Part shown: piece by piece, positions 38,066 through 49,720 of the stretch
How positions within the stretch are numbered: the stretch's first letter is position 1
Layout of the letters: each line of letters opens with the position of its first letter
NCBI GenBank assembly: GCA_012861695.1
Contig: JAAOOA010000012.1
Span: 2,478,770 to 2,542,769 of the forward strand
Direction: 5' to 3'
Length of the DNA: 64,000 bases
Origin: Trematomus loennbergii
Lineage: Eukaryota; Chordata; Actinopteri; Perciformes; Nototheniidae
Program-made: the position numbers and the translations under genes
The notes under the pieces: model-generated
What the model saw: only the letters and a program-made list of their open reading frames with translations
Told to the model about the DNA's origin: nothing
The model's database searches: none

Positions 38066-39570
38066 CAGGGTTGCCAACTCTCACGCATCTGGCGTGTGAC
38101 ACACGCTTTCACTCTCAATCTCACGCTCTCACGCTGCCCAAACTATTCTCACGCCAAAAACAAGAATAGCGAAGACTAGAAACGGGTTTCAAAACTTTTG
38201 TCACGTAGTGATCGTCTTCTCAATAGAACATCTTTGATAATGTCTTCTGGCCAATCAGAATCACGATAACGGCGTGGTGTTGTTGCAGGAAGTCCCGACG
38301 GAGAATACTTTTGCGGTAGTACATCTCTATATTCATCGATACAACATTACGTGTTGATAGAATCAACACGTAATGAAATAAGACCCCACGGTTTGATGAT
38401 TGATAGGTGTGTGGGCTGTCTTTCATTTTGACACACAGAACAATGGGGGCTATCCACCCTTATCCACAATGTAAAGTAATTCACACAGCCTCTTCCCTCT
38501 TCTCTCTGTGAGGAGCAGCAGCTTCAACTTTCAGAACAAAGTCACACAAAACTAAAATGGCATTCATTTTTTTAAATATGTCGTGTAGTAATAGATTTAT
38601 TTATTTTTCTTCTCAAGAGAGTACCAGAATGTGTATTTTATGTTAGTATTTTAAAAAATCTCCTGGGGGAGAATCCCCCCAGACCCCCTGCAGGGGTTGG
38701 GTTTTCAGCATGTCAACTCTTTCACCTGTGGGGAAATTGCAGGATTGGCTCCAGGTCGCCCTTTTTATTTACTACAAGACAAATGTGCCTTTTTATTTCA
38801 TACAGTTCAATTTGGATTGAGACAGGGAAATAATCTAAACCTCACGCGTGGCGTTTCACTGTCGAGGGGAGCGTGTATGTAATTACATTGCAAATATGAC
38901 TTGAGCCCCACCACTGTATGGGTTACCCTACCAGAATACCCAACAAAAATACTCTGGAGTCTGCTGCTTATTGTTCTACTAGGCCAAAATAGAGTCAAAG
39001 AGTATATGAGAGTGAGAGTGTGTTAATTAATATATTTGGCAGTTTGGAGTAAGTCTGTAGATTTGTGTGTGTGTGTGTGTTTCATGTATAGGCCTCTCAC
39101 GATAATTAATTTTGTTGGATACATTTTCCCGGAAATTATTGCGATAAACGATAATATTGTCGGCACCGTTGTATGACCATTTTAGACCACTGACATAATG
39201 ATAATATATAATAATAATTCAAGTACATCCTTTCAAACTGCTAGTCACATCCTCATGTAAATGGCAATTTATCGAGGTCATTTTTATTTATCGTACGATA
39301 AGTCAATTAATCACTTATCGCGACAGGCACACAATAAAACAGTGGAAACAAACATGTTTGACTTTCATTAGTGAATGAAACTGTGTGCCCTTTATAGTCT
39401 GTGTCCATTATTGTGTATTTGTATATATTGTATATATATCCTATATATATGCTAAGGTCCCGCTGCTGACACGATAGCAGTCATTTCGTGCGCATATGTG
39501 TAATTAAACCGAATTAAACCCATGATATCAAAATCTCACTCCAGCCAGGTACCCAAAGTTGGCAACCCTG
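38066..39570. mobile_element. Third-level hAT element (1505 bp) with 8-bp target duplication
   Basis: The ends are CAGGGTTGCCAACT and AGTTGGCAACCCTG, flanked by identical GGTAAGAG at 38058-38065 and 39571-39578. Beside the left end is a run of 'ctcacgc' phrases. No intact transposase is seen. The clean duplication shows this insertion is younger than its host sequence. Confidence 0.92.
39091..39332. mobile_element. Innermost small TIR element
   Basis: Begins 'aggcctctcacgataatt' and ends 'cttatcgcgacaggcac'. These are imperfect inverted repeats; the sub-terminal parts also pair ('gataaacgata' and 'tatcgtacgata'). About 240 bp, non-coding, lying wholly inside 38066-39570. Confidence 0.65.
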
Positions 39571-40068
39571 GGTAAGAGAATAAATGAAAAACAGTTATGA
39601 AATACTATGACAGTAAAACAAGAATACAGTTTAAAAGGGGAGTGATTTGTGTAAAATATCCATAAAGAAAAAGTAAATCTGTGTACAGTTCTGTTTCATA
39701 TGGGTGTTGAGAGAGGTATGCATAGATCTCTTCATTTTGCTCTCAAAGTGCACCAGATTGATGCTTTTAACTTCAATATTTAAAAAAATCTTCCCGGGGG
39801 AACATGCCCCCGAGGATTTTCGGTCCACTCCCCACTTATAAAAATAGCACTTTACCCCAGATTACACCTATATGCCGGGAGCTGATTATCGAGCCTTCAT
39901 TGTAACAGTCACAGGTACACTGTGTATGTGCGTGGGATTGTTGCAGTACAAAATTCACTGTAGCGACCGGTACATTAATGGGAAACCCTAAATGTTTGAG
40001 CACCCTCTATGAACGTCAAGCTACCCCACAGCACCCCCAAAAGAAAATCTCTGGTGCCGCCACTGAGC

Positions 40069-40124
40069 CTGCAACCCCGTTTTGAAGAAATGTGCAGTGC
40101 CAAACAGCTCATTGCAGCCACTAA
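40069..40124 (+). pseudogene. hAT transposase C-terminal remnant
   Basis: A short stretch reading LQPRFEEMCSAKQ, then one base out of frame AHCSH and a stop. It matches the usual C-terminal motif of Charlie-like hAT transposases, with one base missing. Only about 18 codons survive, so the call is inferential but fits the hAT ends around it. Confidence 0.55.
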
Positions 40125-40788
40125 TGCTGTGATAACACACACTTTTTTGCCAAATATCAGCATTTTCTTTCTTTTCATTTTTTTGCACAGATTGCAAAGT
40201 GGCAAAGTATTATAACTTATTGTTCTAGCAAAGGGATTGCACAATTGTATTATCTATTTATTTTTTTGAGCACACAGACTTATGGAGCATTGTTTTATTA
40301 TCACTGTTCTAGCAAAGTGATTTTTTTTAAAGGAATGCTCACGTTCATATTGATGTATTTTAATAAATGTTAACTTGGCCCATTACGTGACTATTTGTGT
40401 TGGGGGGGCCCGACTTTTTTTTTTTCTCCAAAGGGGGGGGGGGGGGCCTGACAGAAAAAGTTTGAGAACCACTGCTATATGGGGTGCTGGATGTCTAAGT
40501 CCACATGAAACTACTTAGTAGTAACCACAACAAATAATGACATAGAGTGAAGCCTGTTTTTTTGTAAATATCAGCCTATAAATAGTGTAAACTTTTTTTT
40601 TTTTTAAAGTTTCAATCCATTTTCTCTGTGTGTGAATAAATCAGGATGTATGGCGATGGCCTCGAAAGGCTTAATAACATAAATATAATGTTACTTTTTC
40701 AGAATCAAAGAATACATTTATTAATCAGAGCACTTGGATAAGAATGTAGCACTTGTGAGATTACATTTTCATGAATTTCATTTTGGGG

Positions 40789-41017
40789 GGGCGTGTGGCG
40801 CAGTGGACTATTGCGTTGGTGTTCGGATCAGGGGAGCACAGGTCCAAACCCCACTGCAGTCAGCATGTCGCTGTGTCCCTGGGCAAGACACCCCAAATTG
40901 CTCCTGTGGGGATTGCCCACAGTATTGAGTATGTAAGTCGCTTTGGATAAAAGCGTCTAACAAGTAACGTAATAGTAATAGTACATAGTAATGTAATTTA
41001 ATGTAATGTAATTTAGT
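40789..41017 (+). mobile_element. tRNA-derived SINE
   Basis: The A box 'tggcgcagtgg' matches the pol III consensus; the B-box region 'aggtccaaacccc' is slightly decayed. The 3' module 'gtcgctttggataaaagcgt' is the complement of the start of the LINE fragment at 3018, showing the LINE-shared tail expected of a SINE mobilised by that LINE. The end is a run of GTAAT/ATGTA repeats. Confidence 0.85.
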
Positions 41018-43487
41018 CTGCCAAATGCTCCCATATTGATCCAGTGGTTTGTAGTGTAACTAGCCGTTTTGTTGGTAACCATTGTCTCAAAGTCTGGCAC
41101 TTTGTCCCAGTGGCATTTTAATAGTTTCGACTTTGACATGCCTAGATTTATCCCATAGAAAGACCAGGGCTCAGACAAAGTGGGCCGTCCCTCCTCATCC
41201 TCAGGCGTCTGCTGCAAAGCTTCCCCTGGCAGTGAATGACTTGTTTTGGCTGATTTACTGTAAGTGTTAGCCCGATGCAGGTGATTGATGAATGGGATAT
41301 AGCACACATGTTGAGGGCATTGGTCGTAGTCTTACCTTTTCTTATTGACTCGCTGGAACACCAACGCTTGTTTCCAAGGTAACATAGAATCCAGGCAGCT
41401 CCTCTGTACCACAGCTTGACAGGCTACAGCTTTCTGCCCACTGCTACTATGAACATCACAAACTGCAGCAAACAAGATCAGATTGATTCAACAGATCGAG
41501 TTTTCTCACAGAGCAAGGTGGGGGATTCCCTGAGGCTAAAGAAGTCCTGAGAACAAAAAGCTGACATTTCCCTCAATAACATGTCATATTTATGACTTAA
41601 TAAGCACCAATCAAAGTTCAAGTTTTAACAACCATCCAATGGTGTTAAATATGAAAAGTTTAATAATGAAAAAACTTGTGACATCATTATTTTCCAATTT
41701 CATTTCCACTTAAGTCAACCAGTGAGAAGATAACATGCAGATCAATGTAGAATAACTTTATATCTTATGTTTATGTAGGACCCCATTCCTCATACATGTA
41801 AGGAGCTGGTGCATAGGATTGCAAAATTCCGATAATGTTCAGGGTGGAAAATTATGGGGAATAAAGTAAACTATATGGAAATATAGTTATTTGTTCAGAC
41901 TTTATTTACCATTTCATATGCACATAGTCACACTTTTTGCCATGTTCTAAACAGACAAAATCCATGAATTTGACAAACATCTATTCATTAAATTCCACAT
42001 TAATATTACAAAAATTAGCTAGGATCTATAAAATATAATGAAACATAAAATATAATCACCCAGTAGACAGTGATGTGGAATCAAGAATGCATTGTTGTAA
42101 TTATACTGGATACCTATTGGGGTGCTGGCTTATGATTTATACTGTGATAAGGGTGCGCTGCATAATGCATTGCCTGGTTACCATTTAATGATTCCGATAT
42201 ACCAAACAGTGCCATAACATCTAGAATTGCCATTTCCCTCACCCAAAATAAGTTCACTATTCAAAGGTGCCTGATCCTTTGCAACCTTTACCGTCCTTTA
42301 AATAAAGTCATGATAAAGTGTAAGGTATGAAAGCAACACCAGAGTAAGTCAGCTTGAGAGTAATGCTGTTTTGTACATATTTTTAAGGTATAGTGATTTT
42401 CAATGTACCTGACTGGATATACTTTGATCCGTTGATTAATGACTGCATTACTGAATCTGCTTTAATGAATGTTTAATGACCCGCCTTGTTTAATTAATCT
42501 GACAGGAGTAATGTTTCGAGGTTCAAATTCTCGTGACCACATGTAATCTCAACAAAACAAAATGAACTCTTACCCATTGTTCTTGGTGATAAATGTGCTC
42601 TGCTGGAGACACAGCTGAACACTATTATCATCTCCAACTTTGGCCTCTTCTTTGTTATTGTTCTGGAATAAGACTGCTGCGACCTTGGTGTTTGCTCCGT
42701 GGTCTGAACAGCAGAATGCTAAAGGTAAACGACTTTTACAAACTCCTACATAGAAAATGGCCAATTGTTTCTGAAGAGGTTTGTTGTTTAATAATGACTT
42801 TACAATTACACCTTCTGTAGCCTGGAAATGAATCTCCCTCTAGACTGAAGATCCAAAATGTTTTGCATAGTGCCATCTTCACTTGTTTGGAAAATGGATT
42901 ACGTAATCCCCCTTTTAGCTGAATGACTCATTTAAGTATGACATGAAACGTTTAGGAATGTAATGGGGCAAAGCTGTGCTGTTTGGTGAACTACAATCAG
43001 GAGACACTTGAAATAACTGCCGCCACTTTGGTGGGGCTGCAATTGGGGAAATGGCGTTAACAGCAAATAGCCGTGATAGCTCAGACATGGAGGAGGGATT
43101 TCTGCGTCAGAATTTGTCAAAGCAACAAGATTCCTTTCTGTTGGTTCCTGCTTTCTTTGTGGGAAGCTGTGTTAATTTTGGCAGCTGTTTTTGATTTAGT
43201 CTTAGTCTTTAGACGAAAATGGTAATTAGTTTTAGTCACATTTTAGTCATTTCTATCCTTCATAGTTTTAGTCTAGTTTTAGTCGACGAAAACTCAAAAC
43301 GTTTAGTCTACTTTTAGTCGATGAAAAATTACATTTTAGTCAACTTTTAGTCAAAATGTTTTCTCTCTTTAAACCAATTCAGTTAGGCAAATACAGGTTC
43401 TGACATTGTAATCAAGGTGACAGCATCAAGTGTTGAAATTCGTAAAGCAACATTTCACTCTCTTAACACTTTACTTGTGTAATATCT

Positions 43488-43610
43488 AGGGATGGGTATC
43501 ATTAAGGTTTTCTACGGTACTGCTAGTCTTATCAATACTGCTTATCGATCCGGTACTTTAACGGTATTCTTGTATTTACTTTTTGTTATTTTTTAAAGGA
43601 AAAAACTAAC
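43488..43610. mobile_element. hAT-like end fragment inside the compound element
   Basis: Begins 'agggatgggtatca' and continues with 'gatccggtacttt', a common fish repeat terminus. No matching opposite end found. Confidence 0.5.
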
Positions 43611-43671
43611 AAATTGTTAACCGAATTAATTGCTTTATTTAAAATGTGAAATAAATTAAATATATATAATT

Positions 43672-44146
43672 ATGTTAAAATATTGTACTGTACTTGAGTA
43701 AAATGTTGAGGTACTTGTACTTTACTGGAGTATTTAAATGTTTTGCTACTGTGTACTTCTACTCCACTACAGTTCATAGTTAAATGGTGTACTTCTACTC
43801 CACTACATGTATTTAATACCTTTAGTTACTTTACAGATGTGGATGAATGATGTGAAATATAATCAAGTGTTAACTCAGACTTTAGTAAATTCACAAGCTA
43901 CCCTGCAGTATACATATATCATTCAAACTAGCTGCACCTTTACCAGCTTTGAGAACACTTTAATGATCAATCATTATAAAACATATCATATATATTATTC
44001 TGAAATGGAACAATCTGCACAATCACTACTTGTACTGTCGCTACTTTAAATATATTTTGATGATCATACTTTGACTTGAGGAACTCTTCCTACACTATGG
44101 TATTTTTTTACTTAGCTACAAGATCTGAGTACTTCTCCCACCTCTG
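43672..44146 (-). mobile_element. CAGAGGTGGGAG-type non-autonomous element, copy 1
   Basis: Reverse-complement homologue of 58307-58795. Shared blocks include 'aaatattgtactgtactt...', 'catctgtaaagtaactaaag' (complemented), 'caagctaccctgcagtat' and 'ccagctttgagaacactt'. It ends 'ttctcccacctctg' at 44146. Both copies stop at about the same inner 'gtacttgagt', and this one lies within the compound hAT element. Confidence 0.8.
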
Positions 44147-44754
44147 CACACCTGATGTGATAACGTTACTCGTAATTGGGGCAACAGAGCTACGAGTTAA
44201 GGAAGTCGAAAATTGTGCATTTCTCCGACTGAATATGACGCCTTTTGGCCGGCTGTTTGGACAGACTACTCTACTCGTGTCAACGCGCTAACGCGAAAAC
44301 ATGGCAAACGAGCTTTGTCCACATCGAGCCTTGTAGTGTCTCTATACTTCTGAACGCTCCGTCCCCGGCAGATCTCTGTGTGCCGCTGCAGCGTGTCTGT
44401 TAGGCCCCGCCCCCCGCACACAGAGAGACACAGGGAGATCGCTCTTCTGGAGTGAAGAGAGCGGAAATAATGATATTGCAAGTTAGAAATGTAAGATGCA
44501 TTTTGACAGACAAGACGGGCAATTGGGGGAAAATATGCTGCATTTTGAATGTCCGATAGTCCACCATTAACACCTTAGTCCCGTCTCGTCTCGTCAACGA
44601 AAACTAAATATACATTTCGTCAAATTTTCGTTATCAAGAATCTATTTTTAGCTCGTTATCGTCTCGTCTTAGTCATGTAAAAAAGGTCGTTGACGAACAT
44701 TTTTCGTCATAGTTTTCGTTGACGAAATAACACTGGTGGGAAGCATGGTATTAA

Positions 44755-45151
44755 AGAGGCCCTATTATTCTTTTTGGGGTTTTTCCATTTCCTATAGTGT
44801 GTTATTTAGGTTTTTGTGTATGTAAATGGTCTGCAAAGACTAAAATCCCAAAGTTCCCTCCAGAGGGAGTTTCTCTCCCACACACTCCCCCCCTGACTCC
44901 ATTGTTAACTTCCGTAACTTAGTGACATCACTGCGTAAAACTCGCACTTCTATTGGCTAGCGCACCAACACACTGTACGTGATAGGCTAAGGGGCGGGAC
45001 ATTTCTAAGCAGTTGACCAATCACAACAGAGCCGGCCATCCAACCTGAAGCACAGGCAGTACGAGACAAATAAAGCACTTTTTGAACATCAAAGCATGAC
45101 ATCATATCACAATAGAGACACTAAATACAAATCAGATGTGAAATGTCCTCT
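44755..45151 (-). mobile_element. TTAA-type MITE, complete copy (397 bp)
   Basis: Perfect TTAA at both sides (44751-44754 and 45152-45155), with short inverted ends AGAGG/CCTCT. It starts only 7 bp after the target duplication of the upstream hAT element. The interior carries the family blocks. Best-preserved copy in the window. Confidence 0.9.
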
Positions 45152-46813
45152 TTAAGACAAGGCATGGTACTTTTTGTAAACACAAACATAAAGCCGTTTT
45201 TTTCCCACAGGAGTTAACAACTAAGCCCGGCAGCTGAAATCCATCACTGTCCTCGCATAAAATCAAATCCAGGCCAGGATTTTCCCCTTTTCCTTTGCAT
45301 AAAATAATGATGAATACAATCCCTGCCACATTGTTCGGGGAGTTGTGAATAATAAAGAATAGTGCTGTAAGGAGCATATTACTCTGCTCCTTTCCTACGC
45401 TGGAACAGGTTTCCACAAAACGCACTGATTAATAATACATGTCCAATACTTGCTCAACTCCTTCAGGGTCAGCTATTATCCTGTCGTACTTTTCAGCTTT
45501 GACTTCATTCTGCTGCAACGTCCCTTCACCTCGTGTCAGCGCTCTCTTGAGAAGAAGGGTGTTTGCAATGTCATGATTGTGAAGGAAAAGATTTTCTAAA
45601 AGCTTTTGAGCCCTTTGTAGTTTGGAAATATGACCAGAAGCTACTTTAAATAATGATGAGGGGTACTGGGATCAATAGGTACAAGTCATATAAAATGGTG
45701 TGTTCTTAATGACTGGGTTAATCTCTTCATGTTTGCTAAGAATATAATTAAAAGTCTCAGTTTCCTCAGGCTGTAATTCCTTTAAAGAAGCATTGATTTC
45801 CCAAACTTCATTAGCTCTCTTTCCTCCTTCATTTGGACTGACATGGAATAAAGCCACTTATCACCGTAGCTCCTACCACTCTTTTCTTTTCTGTTTTCTG
45901 TTTCTTAAGGCCTAATTCAATTATTCCTCCATTTTGGACATGAATTAAAATGCAGATATTAAGGATAAAAAAGTATTTGTATTGAAGTTTCTGTGAATGA
46001 AGCTGAATGCCTGAAATGTAAATTAAACTCAATGTAATTGCCCACATAATCGAAAGCACTTTTCCTTTAAAGCTTCAATTTGGGACCTTTTTGAGCATAT
46101 CAATTATTGATGGTTGGAAAATGATTTTTTGTCGAGTAAGCCTTTTAGAAGAAGAGCCTTGTTTAACCTTGTAGTAGCTTCAGCTTTTAGACTCAGATTT
46201 ACAGGGCAGTAAATCTTAGCCATCGTTAAGTCTGCAGTCAATCTCGCTGACGTGAATTTAAAGCTTCTGTAGCTTACTGATCATCCGTCAAACTATTAAA
46301 GATAGAACGTCCTGTTTCCTAAACGTGTCATGTTAAATGTGTGAGGCAAAAGAGGTTGAGTCATAGAGAAGCTATTTTTGCATGTAACCAACCAGAGCTA
46401 AGAAAACAAGCACAGTTTTCTGATATCAGAAAGACAATCATTTTCAAATGAACAAACTGAAGTGGGACAAGCCAACTGTCAAAAAAAAGGCCAAATTCCA
46501 AACCGACCCCCACACACTCCTACTCCGTGAAGCAGTGTACTCCATCTGTAGTCTCACTCTCCGCTGAATGAGGCTTCTTCTTTAACCCTCCTGTTGTCTT
46601 CGGGTCAAATCTGACCGATTTACTACTTTCATCAATCGTAACTTTTTGTTTTACATTCGATTGCATTAAGGCTTCATTTGAATATATCAAATTGCTGATC
46701 ACCACTTTCATTGAATTTTGGATGATTTAGTCAACTTTGTAACACCCATGGTGTTCCCGGTCAAAAATGACCGCCATAAAGAAAAGGAATTAGTAACCAT
46801 CCGGATCAGATAA

Positions 46814-46837
46814 AACACACACACACACACACACACA
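46814..46837. repeat. (AC)n microsatellite
   Basis: About 24 bp of CA repeat inside the TTAA element. Confidence 0.95.
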
Positions 46838-46919
46838 TACTCTAAATATGTCCCCCCCCCTTATGTGCCCTATCCCCCCATGTGAATCACACCTGGCAAA
46901 CACAAACAGAACAATTGGA

Positions 46920-46945
46920 CACATTTCCCGCTCTTATGTGCCCAT

Positions 46946-47003
<58 letters not shown>

Positions 47004-47028
47004 TGGGCACATAAGAGCGGGAAATGTG
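46920..47028. repeat. Perfect 27-bp inverted repeat around a 55-base poly-G tract
   Basis: The arm 46920-46946 ('cacatttcccgctcttatgt' then 'gcccatc') is exactly complementary to 47002-47028. The loop (46947-47001) is all G. On the minus strand it is poly-C. Overlapping glycine- and proline-homopolymer readings are artefacts of the tract. Confidence 0.97.
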
Positions 47029-49410
47029 GGGGACATGGATCACACCTGGCACACGCAATACATGTTCAGTGTCTATTCTTTGTATATTTACTGCAGTTTT
47101 TCATGTATACCAGTTGTCTGATACAATATTTACAGTTTGAAAGGGTGTTAAATGAAATTTGGTGATAATTAATGGTTTTTGTGTTAATGTAATAGCAGTT
47201 AAAACAGGATCGGTCAAATTTGACTGTGAACACCAAAGTAAGGGGGGGAAACGAAGACAATAGGAGGGTTAAGGTGAAGGTTGTAAATACAGTGGCACGT
47301 TTTGGGACAAACTCCCCTCTCTCCAGCAGGAACAGGATCACAGTTTTAACTTTTCCTAACAATGGTTTCAAATCATCATCCTCTCAGACAACAAATATTA
47401 AATAATAATTATGATAAAACCCCCAAAAACTTTAGTGACATTTCTTTTTTTGTAAGTTTCTTTTTGTTTCCAGATCTGATGTTTATTACCTGGTTGGCTT
47501 TACAGCAGTCCCTATAAATATGAAGTACCGTTTAGACTAGACACGGATATACTGTATATCACGTGGAAATAAGTTATAATAAATACAATTAATGTAACTT
47601 TCAAGTTAACATCAACATGACAATATTACACTTCTTTAACTTTGCACAGTTTATTAGCAAATGTTTCCATGACGGACACAAACACCGTTGCACCTGGTGA
47701 GATGGTGGTTAGTCAGGACCGATGCAGAGTCGCCATTGGAGAGCTCCATAACCCACTCCCAGTCCCCACTGATTGGTTTGGAACAGCACTCAATTAGTGG
47801 ACCCTCTGTGGGTAGGGGTCTGTTTGGAATTGGGCCTAAATCTCATTCACATGATACACACTTCACTCTTTGCTCACTGTGCAGTTGGGTGCAGAGTCTT
47901 CCAGCTGTAAGCATGTTAAGATTTGTTTCTATACCTTCTGTGCTACTAACGTCTGTCATCTGATTGGTAGGCGTCAAAAGGTAAGCAGTAAACGTGATCA
48001 AAAATGAAATAACTTCAACTTTAAGGGCAGAGCTCGGCAAACATGTTGGGCGATGTGCGATGCCGAAGGTAGCTTCCTCCATAGAAACACAATGGCAACG
48101 CCAGCGGAGAGATGTTTTTACCGAAAAGAGTTTAATGTCTGATTTGGGTCAGAATTGTACCTATAATTGAAAGAAGTTTGTAATATTCACAACTCCTGTA
48201 AACAGTAACTCTTGTGTTGTCTAACGCTAAATTAAAGGGACAGTAACCTTTATCCTTGGGAGTGTATAATATCTAGAAAGGAAAGCAGACATACTGTTGC
48301 CGCAACCTTGTCATGGTGGATATAATATGACAGATTATGCCTTTCACAGAGGTTTATTACAGAAGAAAGAATACAATTACAAGTTTTAAGCATTACAAAT
48401 CAGCTGGTTTAAACATGTTGTGGCATTAAGGAGTAGTCTTGGCTGTTGTCCTTTCTATTTACAACTTGTGATACAAAAAAAGAGAACTTTGCTCTCAGGA
48501 ACAGTTGTAAAAAAGCAATATGACCTTAAATGCACTAGAAATATATGAATAGCACGTTTCTCAATGATAACGATGGCGAACGTACAACAGACAGAGTGAT
48601 GTGTGGAGAGAGTCTGTTTTCCTCGGGCCATTCACTCTGTCTTCCAGTCTCATACCTTTAATTATGAATGTTACATTGACACGCTGCATACTGAATGAAA
48701 GATGTGTTATGAGTTACAGAAATATAATTGTTCAGCAAGAGACAAGGATATGAAATTAATTAAAGGAGTGAACTTTGAAATGCTATAATAACAAAGAGTC
48801 TGAATATGCAGGAACCAGAGATAGTGTTTGTTAGACTATAGAGAGATTGGCTGTGTATTGTCCAAAACTGTCTCTAATCATTAAGGATAAGAAATGAAAA
48901 GTATTGTTCTGAGCTTGTACAGCCTTATTTCCTAACTGCTGGTACTGATGCTGTCATATTTGCTCATTAATCAACGTTTTCTTCAATATCAGCATCAGAG
49001 ACAATTTATGCAGACCTGCTGTCTTGTTTTCAACGCTTTTGAAGGCTTTATGCTTGAGTGCATTTGATGTATTAAGATTGCTGTTTTGTTTGTGTTAATT
49101 AGCCTCATTTTGTTCTCTTCTGTTGTTTTTCATCTTTTTAGTTTTCACCTTTTATTTGATAAGAAGCATCTTTTCCTGTTATCCTCCAGTATATAAAGTC
49201 TGAATTCAATTATTTTCCTCATGTCCAAAAACTAAATCTATCTGCTTTTAATTGCTAAATGCATGGGCAGGTACAGCAAGGCTGCCAGAGTCCCTCTCCT
49301 AGAGTCACTTAGCACAATTACTTGAATATTGAACTTGGAGTTTTGTAGAGAAAAAAATCAATAGCGGCTTAATGCAAAAATTGACACGGTGTGTGATCCT
49401 TCTCTTTTAG

Positions 49411-49720
49411 GGGAACAATGGAGGCGCGCTTTGTGTACGTCTTCATCTTGGGTATCCTCTTCACGGGCACCAAAGACCTGCTGCGGTCCCAGATCATCAC
49501 ATCAGATGCCAGGTTGAAGAGCAGGGGATTATGGGAGATTTACAGTGGCTTGGTCTTGTTGGTGACGCTGTTGTTTCGTGCTCACAACCTGCCGGTCCTC
49601 TGCTGCTGCCTGTTGATCCAGACGCTCATGGCCCAGTTCATCTGGAAGAAGCTCCACTACGACGCGGCACAAACTACCATCATGCACTACTGGTTCGGAC
49701 AGGCCTTCTTTTACTTTCAG
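49411..49720 (+). CDS. pigg: PIGG internal exon: conserved membrane core
   Basis: Acceptor tcttttag|GGGAAC completes AA|G, giving SK-GTMEARFVYVFILGILFT, which aligns with human SKGIIEARFVYVFVLGILFT. It continues with GTKDLLRSQ, GLWEIYSGLVLLVTLLFRAH, NLPVLCCCLLIQTLMAQFIW and HYWFGQAFFYFQ, ending at CAG|GTGAGC in phase 0. Three hydrophobic spans are visible. The ATG at 49418 is internal. This is the best-conserved visible block of the membrane domain. Confidence 0.97.

Larger units (their letters stand above)
37534..40065. mobile_element. Second-level element inside the nest
   Basis: The left end 'ggcggcatcaggggggc' pairs with the complement of the right end 'ctggtgccgccactg'. Just inside both ends are similar 'agcacccccaa' runs (37597-37608 and 40031-40040). 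The right boundary is only a few bases from the transposase remnant, consistent with insertion into the outer hAT. No clear target duplication. Confidence 0.55.
37341..40474 (+). mobile_element. Outer hAT remnant of a nested cluster
   Basis: The ends match as inverted repeats: 'agtgtttctcaaagtgggg' on the left against 'cagtggttctcaaac' when the right end is complemented, both followed by G-rich runs. Near the right side, 40069-40124 reads LQPRFEEMCSAKQ and, after a single-base frame shift, AHCSH then stop. This resembles the conserved C-terminus (...KQAHPSH) of Charlie-like hAT transposases. The element is therefore a decayed, internally disrupted hAT transposon. No target duplication is visible at its edges. 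Confidence 0.7.
43167..44735. mobile_element. Compound hAT element (1569 bp) with 8-bp target duplication
   Basis: The ends are CTGTGTTA on the left and TAACACTG on the right (CAGTGTTA inward), flanked by identical GTGGGAAG at 43159-43166 and 44736-44743. Both sub-termini hold many 'tagtc' / 'gtcgacgaaaa' phrases (43225-43355 and 44590-44725). The middle is interrupted by two other repeat types (43488-43610 and 43672-44146). Confidence 0.92.
46586..47268. mobile_element. TTAA-flanked MITE (683 bp) containing a poly-G hairpin
   Basis: TTAA flanks at 46582-46585 and 47269-47272. The inverted ends CCCTCCTGTTGTCTTCG and CGAAGACAATAGGAGGG differ at one position. The sub-terminal 'gggtcaaatctgacc' and 'ggtcaaatttgact' phrases also mirror each other. 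Inside lie an (AC)n tract (46814-46837) and the poly-G hairpin (46920-47028). piggyBac-like by target site; no transposase. Confidence 0.9.
32894..49410. other. PIGG intron, about 16.5 kb, transposon-rich
   Basis: The largest visible intron. It holds a LINE tail (33751-34110), a diverged repeat plus MITE (35419-36060), a four-level transposon nest (37341-40474), a SINE (40789-41017), a compound hAT element (43167-44735), a TTAA MITE (44755-45151) and a TTAA element with a poly-G hairpin (46586-47268). From 47.3 to 49.4 kb no repeat or exon is seen. Confidence 0.9.

Noticed and set aside
46848..47165. ORF with a long glycine run (and a proline run on the other strand)
   Set aside because: It is only the translation of the poly-G tract and MITE sequence; no other coding signal.
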